A stretch of 64,000 nucleotides of DNA from CAVTJL01 sp963828215 (GTDB taxonomy: Bacteria; Pseudomonadota; Alphaproteobacteria; Geminicoccales; Geminicoccaceae), in assembly GCA_963828215.1 (NCBI GenBank), contig CAWHFO010000068.1, positions 1 to 64,000 of the forward strand, given 5' to 3'. The translations under genes were made by a program, and so were the position numbers. Every line of letters begins with the position of its first letter. Within the stretch, counting starts at the first letter, position 1. This document shows, piece after piece, positions 8,694 to 19,505 of this stretch. Under the pieces are notes generated by a model. It made no database searches, was not told the DNA's origin, and saw only the letters and a program-made list of their open reading frames with translations.

Positions 8694-9580
8694 CCGGGCG
8701 TCTCTCGGACCTCAGCGCGCATATCGCAGGTATCCACCAGCTCGGCGCCGTGGTGAACGCCATGCGCGGCATCGCCGCAGCGCGCGCCCAGGACGCTCGC
8801 GGTCGCCTCTCCGCCGTCGACGGCTACGCAGCTACCATCGCCCTCGCTATTGGACGGACCCTAGCGCTGCTCCCCCTCGATCACTCGACCGCTTTAGGTC
8901 CACCGGCCCGACCGGCTCTGGTGCTGTTTTGTGCCGAGCAGGGCTTCGCCGGGGCGTTCAGCGAGCGCGTGCTCGATGCGGTCAAGTCGGACCTCTCGGC
9001 ATCCGAACTCTTCCTGATCGGCACGCGGGGCATTGCGGTCGCCGCCGAACGCGGCGTCCAGGCCGGCTGGACAAGCCCGATGCCGTCGCACCCGGCCGGC
9101 GTTCCCAAACTCGCCGATCGAATCTCCGAGGCGCTTTACGCCCGCATCGCTAAAGGCGAGATCGACCGGCTCGACGCCATCTTCGGCCAATGGCAGCCGG
9201 GCGGTGGCATTGGTATTGAGCGTCGCCGCTTGTGGCCCCTCGACATGTCGGGCTTTCCTCGCCCGACGAACGCAAACGCGCCACTATTGAACTTGGCGTC
9301 AGAAGCTCTCCTGATCGACCTAACGGCGGACTATGTGCACGCGCAGCTCTGCAAGACGGCCCTGCATGCTTTCGCGGCGGAGAACGAGGCACGCATGGAA
9401 GCGATGGCCTCGGCGCACGGGCAGATCGACCGCCAGCTTTCGGAGTTGCAGGCGGCTCAACGGATCGTTCGGCAGGAGGAAATCACCGCTGAGATCATCG
9501 AGCTTGCCGCAGGCGAGACAGCAAGCCGAACTGCGCAAGACCGAGCAAGCAACGTGAAGTACGGTGCAGGCACACGTTAG
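8690..9580 (+). CDS. atpG: N-type ATP synthase, gamma subunit
   Basis: 296-residue central rotor shaft. It has N- and C-terminal helices that form the coiled coil ('LSDLSAHIAGIHQLGAVVN', 'NAMRGIAAARAQDA' and near the end 'ALHAFAAENEARMEAMASA') around an alpha/beta domain ('ALVLFCAEQGFAGAFSERVL'). The GTG start at 8690 overlaps the repaired atpA stop (GTGA) and is preferred over any later Met. It is the last gene of the N-ATPase operon, and the sequence turns non-coding straight after it. Confidence 0.92.
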   Translation: MTGRLSDLSAHIAGIHQLGAVVNAMRGIAAARAQDARGRLSAVDGYAATIALAIGRTLALLPLDHSTALGPPARPALVLFCAEQGFAGAFSERVLDAVKSDLSASELFLIGTRGIAVAAERGVQAGWTSPMPSHPAGVPKLADRISEALYARIAKGEIDRLDAIFGQWQPGGGIGIERRRLWPLDMSGFPRPTNANAPLLNLASEALLIDLTADYVHAQLCKTALHAFAAENEARMEAMASAHGQIDRQLSELQAAQRIVRQEEITAEIIELAAGETASRTAQDRASNVKYGAGTR

Positions 9581-9800
9581 GCGCATTGGCGTCGGCAGTC
9601 GTTCAAGCAACAATAGAAATATGTCGCCCGATAGCAGGACTCCGTGCACCTTTCGTCGGCCTCCTGCGCCGCCCACGTCGCTGCACATGGCCCTGCCCGC
9701 GCGATGGACGCTCCATTGACGCACCCACCGAGCCCGGTGCTTACGCACCCCATCCGGTGGATGCAGATCGGCTGTCTGCACTTGCGTCTTAGGAACGAGG

Positions 9801-9834
9801 CGTCGGGGAAACCTGCTGCTGATTGGCCCCGACG
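9801..9834 (-). terminator. hairpin, probable terminator of the acs-E1-E2-ACP operon before IS insertion
   Basis: Perfect 8-bp arms CGTCGGGG and CCCCGACG enclose an 18-nt loop. Removing the IS630 element at 9857-10976 places this hairpin about 20 bp after the acyl carrier protein stop, in the right place to end that leftward operon. It also lies in the convergent gap after atpG. No U-run is present. The 9581-9856 gap holds several weaker hairpins and no recognisable gene. Confidence 0.4.
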
Positions 9835-9904
9835 AAGTGGTCTGCGCAGAATGTTAGCGCATCTTCCTATTGCATAGAATCGGTGCCTGTAATTCGACAC
9901 TTCT

Positions 9905-9949
9905 GGTTGAGGTGGTTGAGGTGGTTGAGGTGGTTGAGGTGGTTGGAGG
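9905..9949 (+). repeat. 9-bp tandem repeat inside the IS630 leader
   Basis: Four perfect copies of GGTTGAGGT (9905-9940) followed by one degenerate copy (GGTTGGAGG), ending 7 bp before the transposase start. The repeat lies in the IS leader, so copy-number slippage could change the distance between promoter and start. Confidence 0.9.
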
Positions 9950-9955
9950 GGTTGG

Positions 9956-10963
9956 ATGCCGGCACCGTTGTCGATGGACCTACGTCAGCGGATCGTGCGC
10001 GCGGTCGAGGGCGGCAGCTCGATGCGCGAGGCGGCGCGGCGCTTCGAGGTGAGCGCGTCGGCGGCGATCAAGCTGATGCGGCGGGTGCGCGAGACGGGGA
10101 GCGCAGCGCCGGCGCAGGTGGGCGGCCACCGCCCGGCGGCTCTGGCCGGGCACGAGGCCGAGCTCGTGCGGGTCGTCGCGGCGACGCCCGACATCACGCT
10201 GGCCGAGCTCCAGGCCCTGCTGCAGCGCCGCCTCGGCCTGAGCCCGGGGCTCTCGACCCTGCACCGCACGCTCCACGGCCTCGGCCTCAGGCATAAAAAA
10301 AGTCCCTGAGGGCCTCCGAGCAGGATCGGCCCGACGTCGCTGTCCGGCGGCGCCGCTGGCGCTCATGGCAGCCTTTTCCTCCCGGGCCTTCTGGCCCGGT
10401 CCCTTTCAGGGATCGGATGATCGGCCTGCTGACCGATCATGGACCCCGACCGCTTCGTCTTCCTCGACGAGACCGCCACGGCCACGAACATGGCGAGGCG
10501 CTACGGGCGCTGCCCGTCGGACGAGCGCCTGGTGGCGGCCGTTCCGCATGGCCATTGGAAGACCACGACATTCATCGCCGGCCTGCGGCAGAGCGGGGTG
10601 ATCGCACCCTTTGTCCTCGACGGGCCGATGACCGGTGCCGGCCTCAAAGCCTACACCGAGCAGATCCTGGCTCCGGCGCTGGCGTCAGGCGACGTCGTGG
10701 TGATGGACAATCTCGCTGCCCACAAGGTCGATGGCGTCCAGCAGGCCATCGCCGCCGCCGGCGCCTCCGTCCTCTATCTGCCGCCCTATAGCCCTGATCT
10801 CAACCCGATCGAGCAGCTCTTCGCCAAGCTCAAGGCCCTGCTCCGGAAAGCCGCAGCCCGGACCAGGGACGCGCTCTGGACGGTCACGGGCGACCTGTTG
10901 GCCCACTTCGCCCCCGACGAATGCGCCAACTACCTCGCCCACTGTGGATATGGAGCTACCTAA
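9956..10963 (+). pseudogene. IS630-family transposase, two frames, interrupted by a palindromic insert
   Basis: The first part (9956-10309) holds the N-terminal helix-turn-helix ('MREAARRFEVSASAAIKLMRR') and linker. At a run of seven A (10295-10301) a -1 shift continues into 'KKSLRASEQDRPDVA', the usual IS630 sequence, so this is probably a programmed frameshift. The second part (10439-10963) holds the DDE core: 'FVFLDET', 'VVMDNLAAHK' and 'YSPDLNPIEQLFAKLK'. Between 'WRSWQP' and 'MDPDRFVFLDE' an extra ~64 nt (10375-10438) breaks the frame just before the first catalytic Asp, so the enzyme is probably inactive unless translation reinitiates. Confidence 0.85.
10375..10440 (+). repeat. palindromic unit, copy A (three hairpins) inside IS630 transposase
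   Basis: Sequence absent from related IS630 transposases. Hairpin 1 has arms CCGGGCC and GGCCCGG with loop TTCT (10382-10399). Hairpin 2 has arms CCCT and AGGG with loop TTC. Hairpin 3 has arms ATGATCGG and CCGATCAT with loop CCTGCTGA (10417-10440). The same architecture and loop sequences recur at 17016, 20067, 24735 and 41060 with different stem sequences. Confidence 0.8.
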
Positions 10964-10975
10964 ATGCAAAATGCG

Positions 10976-11215
10976 CTAGACCTGCTGAAGGTAGATGATG
11001 GCGCCGTCGAGGGTCGCGAGCTTCGGATAGTCGGCCTCGGGGATGTCCATGCCGGTGCGCTCGTGCAGGCCGATCACGAGGTTGAGGAAATCCATGGAAT
11101 CCAGGTCGAGGGCCTCGCGTATATCGGCGTCGCCTGCGAGCGTGGCGGGGTCGGCTTCGGGCGCGACGTCGCCCAGCACATCGAAGATCAGCTTCTTGAT
11201 CTCGGCATCGGTCAT
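10976..11215 (-). CDS. acyl carrier protein
   Basis: 79-residue acidic four-helix carrier. Ser40 in 'DLDSMDFLNLV' is the 4'-phosphopantetheine attachment site; the family usually reads DSL or DSM here. It is the last gene of the leftward acs - pyruvate dehydrogenase operon, overlapping the E2 gene by 4 bp. An ACP in this operon suggests that acetyl units are passed to an acyl chain or a lipoyl/fatty-acyl process, but the acceptor is unknown. An IS630 element abuts its stop codon without altering the protein. Confidence 0.93.
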   Translation of the reverse strand: MTDAEIKKLIFDVLGDVAPEADPATLAGDADIREALDLDSMDFLNLVIGLHERTGMDIPEADYPKLATLDGAIIYLQQV

Positions 11216-12419
11216 AGCGTCTGGGGCTCCTGCAGCAGGCGGTCGATCTCGGCGAGCAGGAGCCCGCCCCGGTGGCCGTCGCTGGCGCGGTGATCGGCAG
11301 CGAGGCTGAGGCTGACGATCGGACGCGCCGCGATCCCGCTGTCGGTGATCCAGGGGCGCTCGACGATGCGGCCGAAACCCAGGATGGCGACCTGCGGCGG
11401 GTAGATCACGCCGATGACGCTCTCGGCGCCGCGCTCGCCCAGGCTGGTGACCGTGATCGTCGGGTCGGTCAGCTCCGAGCTGCGCAGCCCGCCGGCGCGG
11501 GCCCGCTGCACGAGATGGCGCATGGCCTTCATCAGCGCTGGCAAGGGCTGCTGGTCGGCATCGTGGATGGCGGGGGCGATGAGGCCGCCGCCGCGCAGCG
11601 CTATCGCCCAGCCGACATGGATGCCGGCCCCGGCGCGAAAGCCGCCCTCCTGCCAGAAGCCGTTGAGCTCCGGCATGCGGCGCAGCGCCAGCGCCGCCGC
11701 CTTGAGGAGCAGCGCGGCGGGCAGGAGGCGCTCGCTCGGCGGCCGCTCGCGATTGGCGATCTCGAGCCAGGCGAGTGTGGCGGTGAGCTCCACCGTCTGG
11801 GTCAGGTAGTAGTGCGGGATCTCGCGCTTGGATCGCGCCATGGCGGCGGCGATGGCGGCGCGCATCTGACCGACATCGAAGCCTCGCCGCGCCGCTGTCG
11901 GTCGTGCCGGCTCGCTCACAGCGCCGACGGGTCTGGCGGCGATGGCGTGCTCGATGTCGGCGAGGCAGACCGCACCGTCGACGCCGGTCCCGGCGAGGCC
12001 CGCGACGTCGATGCCGGCAGCGGCGGCGCGACGGCGTGCCGCCGGCGTGATGCGCGCCCGCCCGACGCCGGTGGCAGGCGGCGCGGCCTTGGGCACCGCT
12101 GCCGCAACCGGCTGCGGGCGTGCCGGGGGTGCGGGAGAGGGTGGAGGTGGCTCCGGCGCCGCGGCGGCAGGCGCGCGCTCGGCCGCCGCGGCGCCATTGA
12201 GACGCGCCAGCACGGCGCCGACCGGCACCTCCTTGCCGACCGGCACGACGATCTCTGAGATCACCCCTTCATCGAAGATCTCGATCTCGATCGCGCCCTT
12301 TTGCGTCTCGACCACGGCGACGATGTCGCCGCGCCTCACCTGGGTGCCGGGCTTCACCAGCCACTCCACCAGCGTGCCGGCCTCCATGTCGGCGCCGAGC
12401 GAGGGCATGACGAAGTCGA

Positions 12420-12423
<4 letters not shown>
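11212..12423 (-). CDS. dihydrolipoamide acyltransferase (E2) of a pyruvate/2-oxoacid dehydrogenase
   Basis: 403 residues: an N-terminal lipoyl domain with the lipoyl-Lys at residue 42 ('ETQKGAIE'), a Pro/Ala linker, a peripheral subunit-binding domain ('RITPAARRRAAAAGIDVAGL') and the catalytic acyltransferase domain ending 'AADHRASDGHRG', which contains the catalytic His-Asp motif. The GTG start at 12423 forms a GTGA overlap with the E1 beta stop. It transfers the acetyl group from E1 to CoA. No E3 gene is present in this operon, so E3 is presumably shared with other complexes. Confidence 0.92.
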
Positions 12424-13416
<993 letters not shown>

Positions 13417-13420
<4 letters not shown>

Positions 13421-14399
13421 GCCGGCACCTCGCTCATCAGGACGAAGCGCTCCAGCTCCTCCACCGGCTCGAGGCTGCCGGCCTCGGCGAAGGCCACGGC
13501 ATCCGCCATCTCGCGCTCGACCTCCGCCTCGATCCGGGCGAGATCACTCGGGTGCAGCAGGCCGTTCTGCTCGAGCCAGCCCTGGAAACGGACAATCGGC
13601 CCCTTCTGCCGCCAAGCCTCGATCTCGGCCTTGTCGCGATAGAGCTGCGCGTCGAACATCGAGTGGGCCCGGAAGCGATAGGTTCGGCATTCGAGGAAGT
13701 AGGGTCCCTGGCTGCTGCGGACGGCCTCGACGGCGCGCCGCGCCGCTGCGTCGACCGCTACCACGTCCATGCCGTCCACCGCCTCGCTCGGGATGCGGTA
13801 GCTCTGCGCCTTGGCGTGGATGTCGGTCTCGGATTCGGCCCGCGCGAGCGCCATGCCCATGGCGTAGAGATTGTTCTCGCAGACGAAGAGGACGGGCAGC
13901 TTCCACAAGGCGGCGAGGTTGAGGCTCTCGTGGAACTCGCCCTCGTCCACCGCGCCGTCGCCGAAGAAGCAGGCGGTCACGGCCTTGCGCCCCTGCATCT
14001 TGTCGCCGAGCGCCACGCCCACGGCCAAAGGCAGCCCGCCGCCGACGATGGCGTTGCCGCCGTAGAAGCGCCGGGCGCGGTCGAAGATGTGCATCGAGCC
14101 GCCGCGCCCGCGGCAGCAGCCCTCGACCTTGCCGTACATCTCGGCCATCAGCACCGTGGTGGGGATGCCCCGAGCGATGGCTTGGCCATGCTCGCGGTAG
14201 GTGGCGACCACAGCATCCTCGGCCGTCAGCGCCTGCATCAGCCCGACGGAGACGGCCTCCTCGCCGTCATAGAGGTGGAGAAAGCCGCGGATCTTCTGCA
14301 GCTGATAGAGCTCGGCGCACCTGGTCTCGAATTCCCGGATGCGGATCATCTCCATGAGGAGATACAGCAGGCTCGGACGGTCGAGATGGACGCGGGCGC

Positions 14400-14403
<4 letters not shown>
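13417..14403 (-). CDS. pyruvate/2-oxoacid dehydrogenase E1 component, alpha subunit
   Basis: 328 residues of the TPP-binding E1 alpha subunit. The TPP/Mg2+ motif is 'GDGAVDEGEFHESLN' (about residues 150-165) ending in 'VLFVCENN', and 'LYDGEEAVSVGL' contains the conserved substrate-channel region. 'YRFRAHSMFDAQLYR' matches the phosphorylation-loop region of pyruvate-type E1. With E1 beta it decarboxylates pyruvate and acetylates the E2 lipoyl group. It overlaps acs (14400) and E1 beta (13420) by 4 bp. Confidence 0.93.
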
Positions 14404-16199
<1,796 letters not shown>

Positions 16200-16275
16200 C
16201 GACTATCCCGACCCCTGACCACGTTGATGCCTCTGCGCCATTGTCGAAGCCTAAGGGATGGCGGTTGCGACCTCA

Positions 16276-16289
16276 TTGATCGAAGTCAA
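16276..16289 (-). promoter_or_regulatory. FNR/FixK-like box upstream of acsA operon
   Basis: TTGATCGAAGTCAA matches the FNR/FixK consensus (TTGAT, 4 bases, ATCAA) at 9 of 10 fixed positions. It lies 77 bp before the acsA ATG, a distance compatible with class II activation from around -41. It suggests induction of the acs - pyruvate dehydrogenase - ACP operon under low oxygen. The remaining sequence to the IS at 16598 (about 300 bp) holds no recognisable gene. Confidence 0.65.
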
Positions 16290-16641
16290 GGTTCAGCCCG
16301 CACAGTGAAGGGCCTCCTCAGCGGCGGAGGGCGGCTGAGGCGGAGTCGCCGCTCCGAGGGATTCCCAATGCTGAGCTGCATCGAGAGAAGCCCGACACGG
16401 CGCTCCGGCCTCGCGGTCGTATCTTGAAGCGGTCCGGCGCCACCCGGGCCATCCCGCGATGCTTGGCCTGGCGGCGCCGGCATCGTTCGGAACGACACGT
16501 GCCTGTATTCCCGCAAATGGCTCAAGCATCCGCCCGCGTTGTCGAGGCCCATTGTGTCGGTCGCTCGCGCCGCACCATCGACGGACGAGATGCCTAGGGC
16601 CTGTTTTCAAAGTGGGTTAGCTCGGTGTATTGCCTTTCCAC

Positions 16642-17501
16642 ATGAGCAGACACGAGCTGACGGATGCGGCATGGCGGCGCTTGGCGCCGCTGCTGCCGCC
16701 GCAACGGCCGCGGACGGGGCGACCCGCCCGGGACCACCGCACCATGATCAACGCCATGCTGTGGCTGAGCAAGACGGGCGTGCCGTGGCGCGATCTGCCG
16801 GAGCGCTACGGGCCGTGGCGGACGGTGGCGACGCGCTTTTACCGCTGGACCAGGAGCGGGCTCTGGCAACGGATCCTGGCCGGGCTCCAGCAGGCGGGCG
16901 ACGCCGCGGGTCGGCTCGACTGGAGCGTCCATATGATCGATGGCACCAGCATCCGCGCCCATCGTCACGCCGCCGGCGCCAAAGGGGGCAGGAGAGCCAG
17001 GCGCTCGGCCGCTCGCCCCCTCGGCCGTCTCCTGACGGCCGCAGCTGCGCTGACGGATGATCGGCTGCTGCCGATCATGGCTTCGGCAGCAAGCTCCATG
17101 TGCGCTGCGAGCGGAACGGGCGACCCATCGCCTTCGTCCTGACCGCCGGCGAGCGCCACGAGCAGACCGCGTTCCAGCCCCTGATGGCGGCTGGTGCGGT
17201 CAGGCGATCGGGCCCCGGCCGGCCGCGCCGTCGACCACAAGCCCTGCTGGCCGATCGTGGCTACACCGGCCGGCCGGTCCGCGAGCACCTCCGTCGTCGC
17301 GGCATCACCGCCATCATCCCGCAGCTCGCTACCGAGACCCGGCCCTGCCTGATGGACTGGGGCATCTATCGCGAGCGCAACGCCGTCGAACGGCTGGTCG
17401 GGCGTCTGAAAGAGCACCGCCATCTCGCCACCAGATACGACAAGCTCGCCAGCTCCTATCTCGCCTTCGTTCACCTCGCCGCCATCCTCATGTGGCTTTG
17501 A
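16642..17501 (+). pseudogene. IS427-type transposase (two frames), interrupted by palindromic unit
   Basis: Frame 1 (from ATG 16642) gives 'MSRHELTDAAWRRLAPLLP' to 'MIDGTSIRAHRHAAGAKGG', which includes the first catalytic Asp. A -1 shift at AAAGGGGG (16981) continues with 'QESQALGRS', as in intact IS427 relatives, which use programmed frameshifting. Then 63 extra nt (17016-17078) containing a stop replace the expected Arg-Gly. The frame resumes with 'GFGSKLHVRCERNGRPIAF' through 'RNAVERLVGRLKEHR' to the end. The insert is shared with copies 2 and 3, so the IS has transposed while carrying it, perhaps with help in trans. Confidence 0.8.
17016..17078 (+). repeat. palindromic unit, copy B1
   Basis: Hairpin 1: arms CGGCCGTC and GACGGCCG, loop TCCT (17022-17041). 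Hairpin 2: arms CAGC and GCTG, loop TGC (17042-17052). Hairpin 3: arms ATGATCGG and CCGATCAT, loop CTGCTG (17057-17078). The surrounding ~100 bp is identical to copies B2 and B3 although the host IS copies differ elsewhere. Confidence 0.8.
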
Positions 17502-17510
17502 AAACAGGAC

Positions 17511-17767
17511 CTAGTCATGCTTCCGGCGATAGGGTCACGGTGAGCTACAATACTGGCGTTGCCGCGCGGCTCCAGGTCCGGCTTGGGGCGAATTGTAGTG
17601 CCGGCGAGCGCTCAGCGAGTAGGAACCAGTAAGGTATTGAAAGAAAAGCAGAGAGGGTTCGACCCCAGCACCTCTCGCTCAACCAGCCCTCCCCGCGAGG
17701 CCCGCTCTCCGGCCCAAATCGGCCCTCGCTATAACCCGTTGATATCGAGGCCTTTCGCACTCGGCCG
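17511..17767. other. non-coding stretch with a tRNA-T-arm-like motif
   Basis: No gene recognised. At about 17651-17667 the sequence reads GAGGGTTCGACCCC, which looks like a tRNA T-arm, but no matching acceptor, D or anticodon arm is visible. It may be a decayed tRNA or attachment-site relic, or chance. Confidence 0.25.
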
Positions 17768-17771
17768 TTAA

Positions 17772-18832
17772 GGAACATCTGAACAAGCGGTTGTTGCTTG
17801 GATGAGGAGGACGGAGACGTCCTCACCCGGCCTCAGGGTTGGATCGTGGCGCCGTTGGGAGCCGTGCTGGGCTGGCGGGGCGGTGTGCCGCCTGGTACGG
17901 ACAGGCTACGCCTCCTGGCGGCGCAGCAGATGCCGGCGGGCGATGAACAGGTTGGCGAGCGCGCAGGTGACGATGAGGCGATGAGCGTTCTTCGCCAGGC
18001 CGCGATAGCGCACCTTGGCGAAGCCGAGGACGCGCTCGATGACGCCGATCGTGTGCTCGACCTTGGCGCGGATCTTCGACCTGGTACGCCTGGTCGCCCC
18101 ACACCTTCGTCTCTTTGCCGTGCAGCAGATCGGGCAGCACCGTACTGTCGGCGACATGGGCCGGCGTCGCCACGACCGCGTGAATCAGCTTCGATCGGCT
18201 GTCCACCCCGAGATGCGCCTTCATCCCGAAGTACCATTGATTGCCTTTCTTCGTCTGGCGCATTTCGGGATCGCGGGGCTTGGCGGCGTTCTTGGTCGAA
18301 GAGGGTGCGCCGATGATCGTCGCATCGACGATCGTCCCGGTGGCGATCCTCAGCCCGTTCCGCGCCAGGTGCCGCTGCACCTCGTCGAACAGCGCCCGGC
18401 CGAGATCGTGCGCTTCGAGCAGGTGGCGGAAACGGCACATCGTGGTCTCGTCCGGCACCGGCTCCCGGCCCAGGTCGATCCCGACGAAACGGCACATCGC
18501 CAGCGAGTTGTAGAGCGCCTCTTCCGCCGCCGGGTCCGACAGGTCGAACCAGTGCTGCAGAAAATAGATCCGCAGCATCCGCTCCAATCCCACCGGCGGC
18601 CGGCCATGGCCAAGCCTGGGATAGCAGGGCTCGACCAGCCCGCACAGCGCCGGCCACGGCACCACCCGCTCCATCTCGGCCAGAAACGCCGCCCGCCGCG
18701 TCGTCTCGGCGTAGCGCTCGAACCCCACCGTCGCCAGCGTCAGCTGCTTCATCGCCCCCAACCCATGCGCGCCGATCAACCCCGACGAACATCATACCAG
18801 GATCGCAGGACCATGCCTTTTGCAGAGGTTCC
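17772..18832 (-). mobile_element. IS5-family (IS5-group) insertion sequence
   Basis: Bounded by the 4-bp target duplication TTAA (17768-17771 and 18833-18836). Inverted repeats are GGAACATCTGAACAAG at one end and GGAACCTCTGCAAAAG reading in from the other. At 1061 bp it is shorter than full-length relatives because the transposase has an internal deletion. Confidence 0.9.
17906..18752 (-). pseudogene. IS5-group transposase with internal deletion
   Basis: Starts 'MKQLTLATVGFERYAETTRR' and continues normally through 'DLGREPVPDETTMCRFRHLLE' and 'GTIVDATIIGAPSSTKN' to 'KVWGDQAYQ'. About 35-40 codons that normally follow (up to the third catalytic residue region) are missing. Sequence resumes in another frame with 'KIRAKVEHTIGVIERVLGFAK' and ends 'CALANLFIARRHLLRRQEA'. 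The deletion removes part of the DDE core, so this copy is dead. Confidence 0.85.
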
Positions 18833-18965
18833 TTAACTGGGCGGGAACCGCCGAGGCGCTCCAAAGCCTCTCCGGGGCCGTTTTCTCAGCCGGGTGTGAA
18901 CCTCGGTCATTCGGTATCCGATTGAGAAAACGCTTATAGAACAGTGACTTGCTCGGGCCGGCCAA

Positions 18966-18993
18966 ATGCCGGGGTTCGAATCCCTCTCGCCTA
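18966..18993 (+). other. partial tRNA-like 3' segment (possible attachment-site relic)
   Basis: GGGGTTCGAATCCC with following CTCTCG resembles the T-arm and start of the acceptor stem of a bacterial serine tRNA. The acceptor 5' strand and the D and anticodon arms are absent upstream. Such fragments can mark the end of integrated elements. The match is short and could be chance. Confidence 0.3.
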
Positions 18994-19109
18994 GGCGAGA
19001 TTCAGTCTCGAACTCGGAAATCGTTTCTGATCAACGAGTTGGCGTTCTTCCGTTGCTGACTCGGTGGTGGCCGAGCGAGAGGAACCGCCAAATCGTTCTC
19101 TGCGAGGCA

Positions 19110-19490
19110 CAGCCCCGGATCATGCCAACGCGTCGAGCAGCTGCTTGGCAGAGACGAGGTCGTGTCGAAGCCCTCGGTAAACCAGCTATAGATTGGGGCG
19201 AGGGTGTCATGCGCCTTTCGCCGCTCGCCGTATTCCGCCCAGAGCAGACAGAGCGATCTCGGCGCGCAGCTCCCACAGCTTGGCGTGTCGCCCGATCGCG
19301 ACATTGCGGGCAGAGGCAAAATCCCTTGCGGCTTCGCTACTACGACCCCCGAGTAAGAGCCCCTCGCCCGCGAGCCTCCGCAGCTCGGCCTCGAACCAGC
19401 GCTCTCCGGTCGCGGCGACCTGATCAAGCGCGCGGCGGAGGGTCGTGTCCCAGGAGGTGGTGTAGGAGCAGGCGGTTGATGAGGCGGCCA
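19110..19490 (-). pseudogene. remnant of a cyclase/AAA-TPR protein C-terminus
   Basis: Two overlapping frames together read 'GERWFEAELRRLAGEGLL', 'AIGRHAKLWELRAEIALS' and 'WAEYGERRKAHDTLAPIYSW', then 'FTEGFDT'. This is the characteristic end of long adenylate/guanylate cyclase-type proteins with an ATPase and TPR repeats. At least one frameshift is present and the upstream catalytic and ATPase parts are missing, cut off by the IS630 element at 19509. Confidence 0.6.
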
Positions 19491-19505
19491 TCGCCGGTCT
19501 TTCGG

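Larger units (their letters stand above)
9857..10976 (+). mobile_element. IS630-family insertion sequence (small two-ORF type)
   Basis: The element is bounded by TA dinucleotides (9855-9856 and 10977-10978), the IS630-family target. Its imperfect terminal inverted repeats both begin GCGCAT (left GCGCATCTTCC, right end read inward GCGCATTTTGC). It inserted exactly at the stop codon of the acyl carrier protein gene, turning an ancestral TAA into TAG without changing the protein. Internal features are a 9-bp tandem repeat, a two-frame transposase and a palindromic insert. Confidence 0.85.
16598..17510 (+). mobile_element. IS5-family (IS427-type) insertion sequence, copy 1
   Basis: 913-bp element flanked by CTAG on both sides (16594-16597, 17511-17514). 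Terminal inverted repeats are GGCCTGTTTTCAAAG on the left and GTCCTGTTTTCAAAG reading in from the right. It is clearly diverged from copies 2 and 3 of the same IS, so it is an older or separate arrival. It inserted in non-coding sequence upstream of the acsA promoter. Confidence 0.9.

Noticed and set aside
6995..9580. A continuous reading frame fusing the ATP synthase alpha and gamma subunits
   Set aside because: The fusion depends on a one-base insertion near 8500. Restoring the frame gives the conserved alpha C-terminus and a GTGA overlap with gamma, as at the other junctions.
9905..9949. CRISPR-like array
   Set aside because: The 9-bp units are directly adjacent with no spacers, and no cas genes are present.
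17645..18995. Complete tRNA genes at about 17651 and 18967
   Set aside because: Only T-arm-like motifs are visible; acceptor, D and anticodon arms cannot be folded around them.
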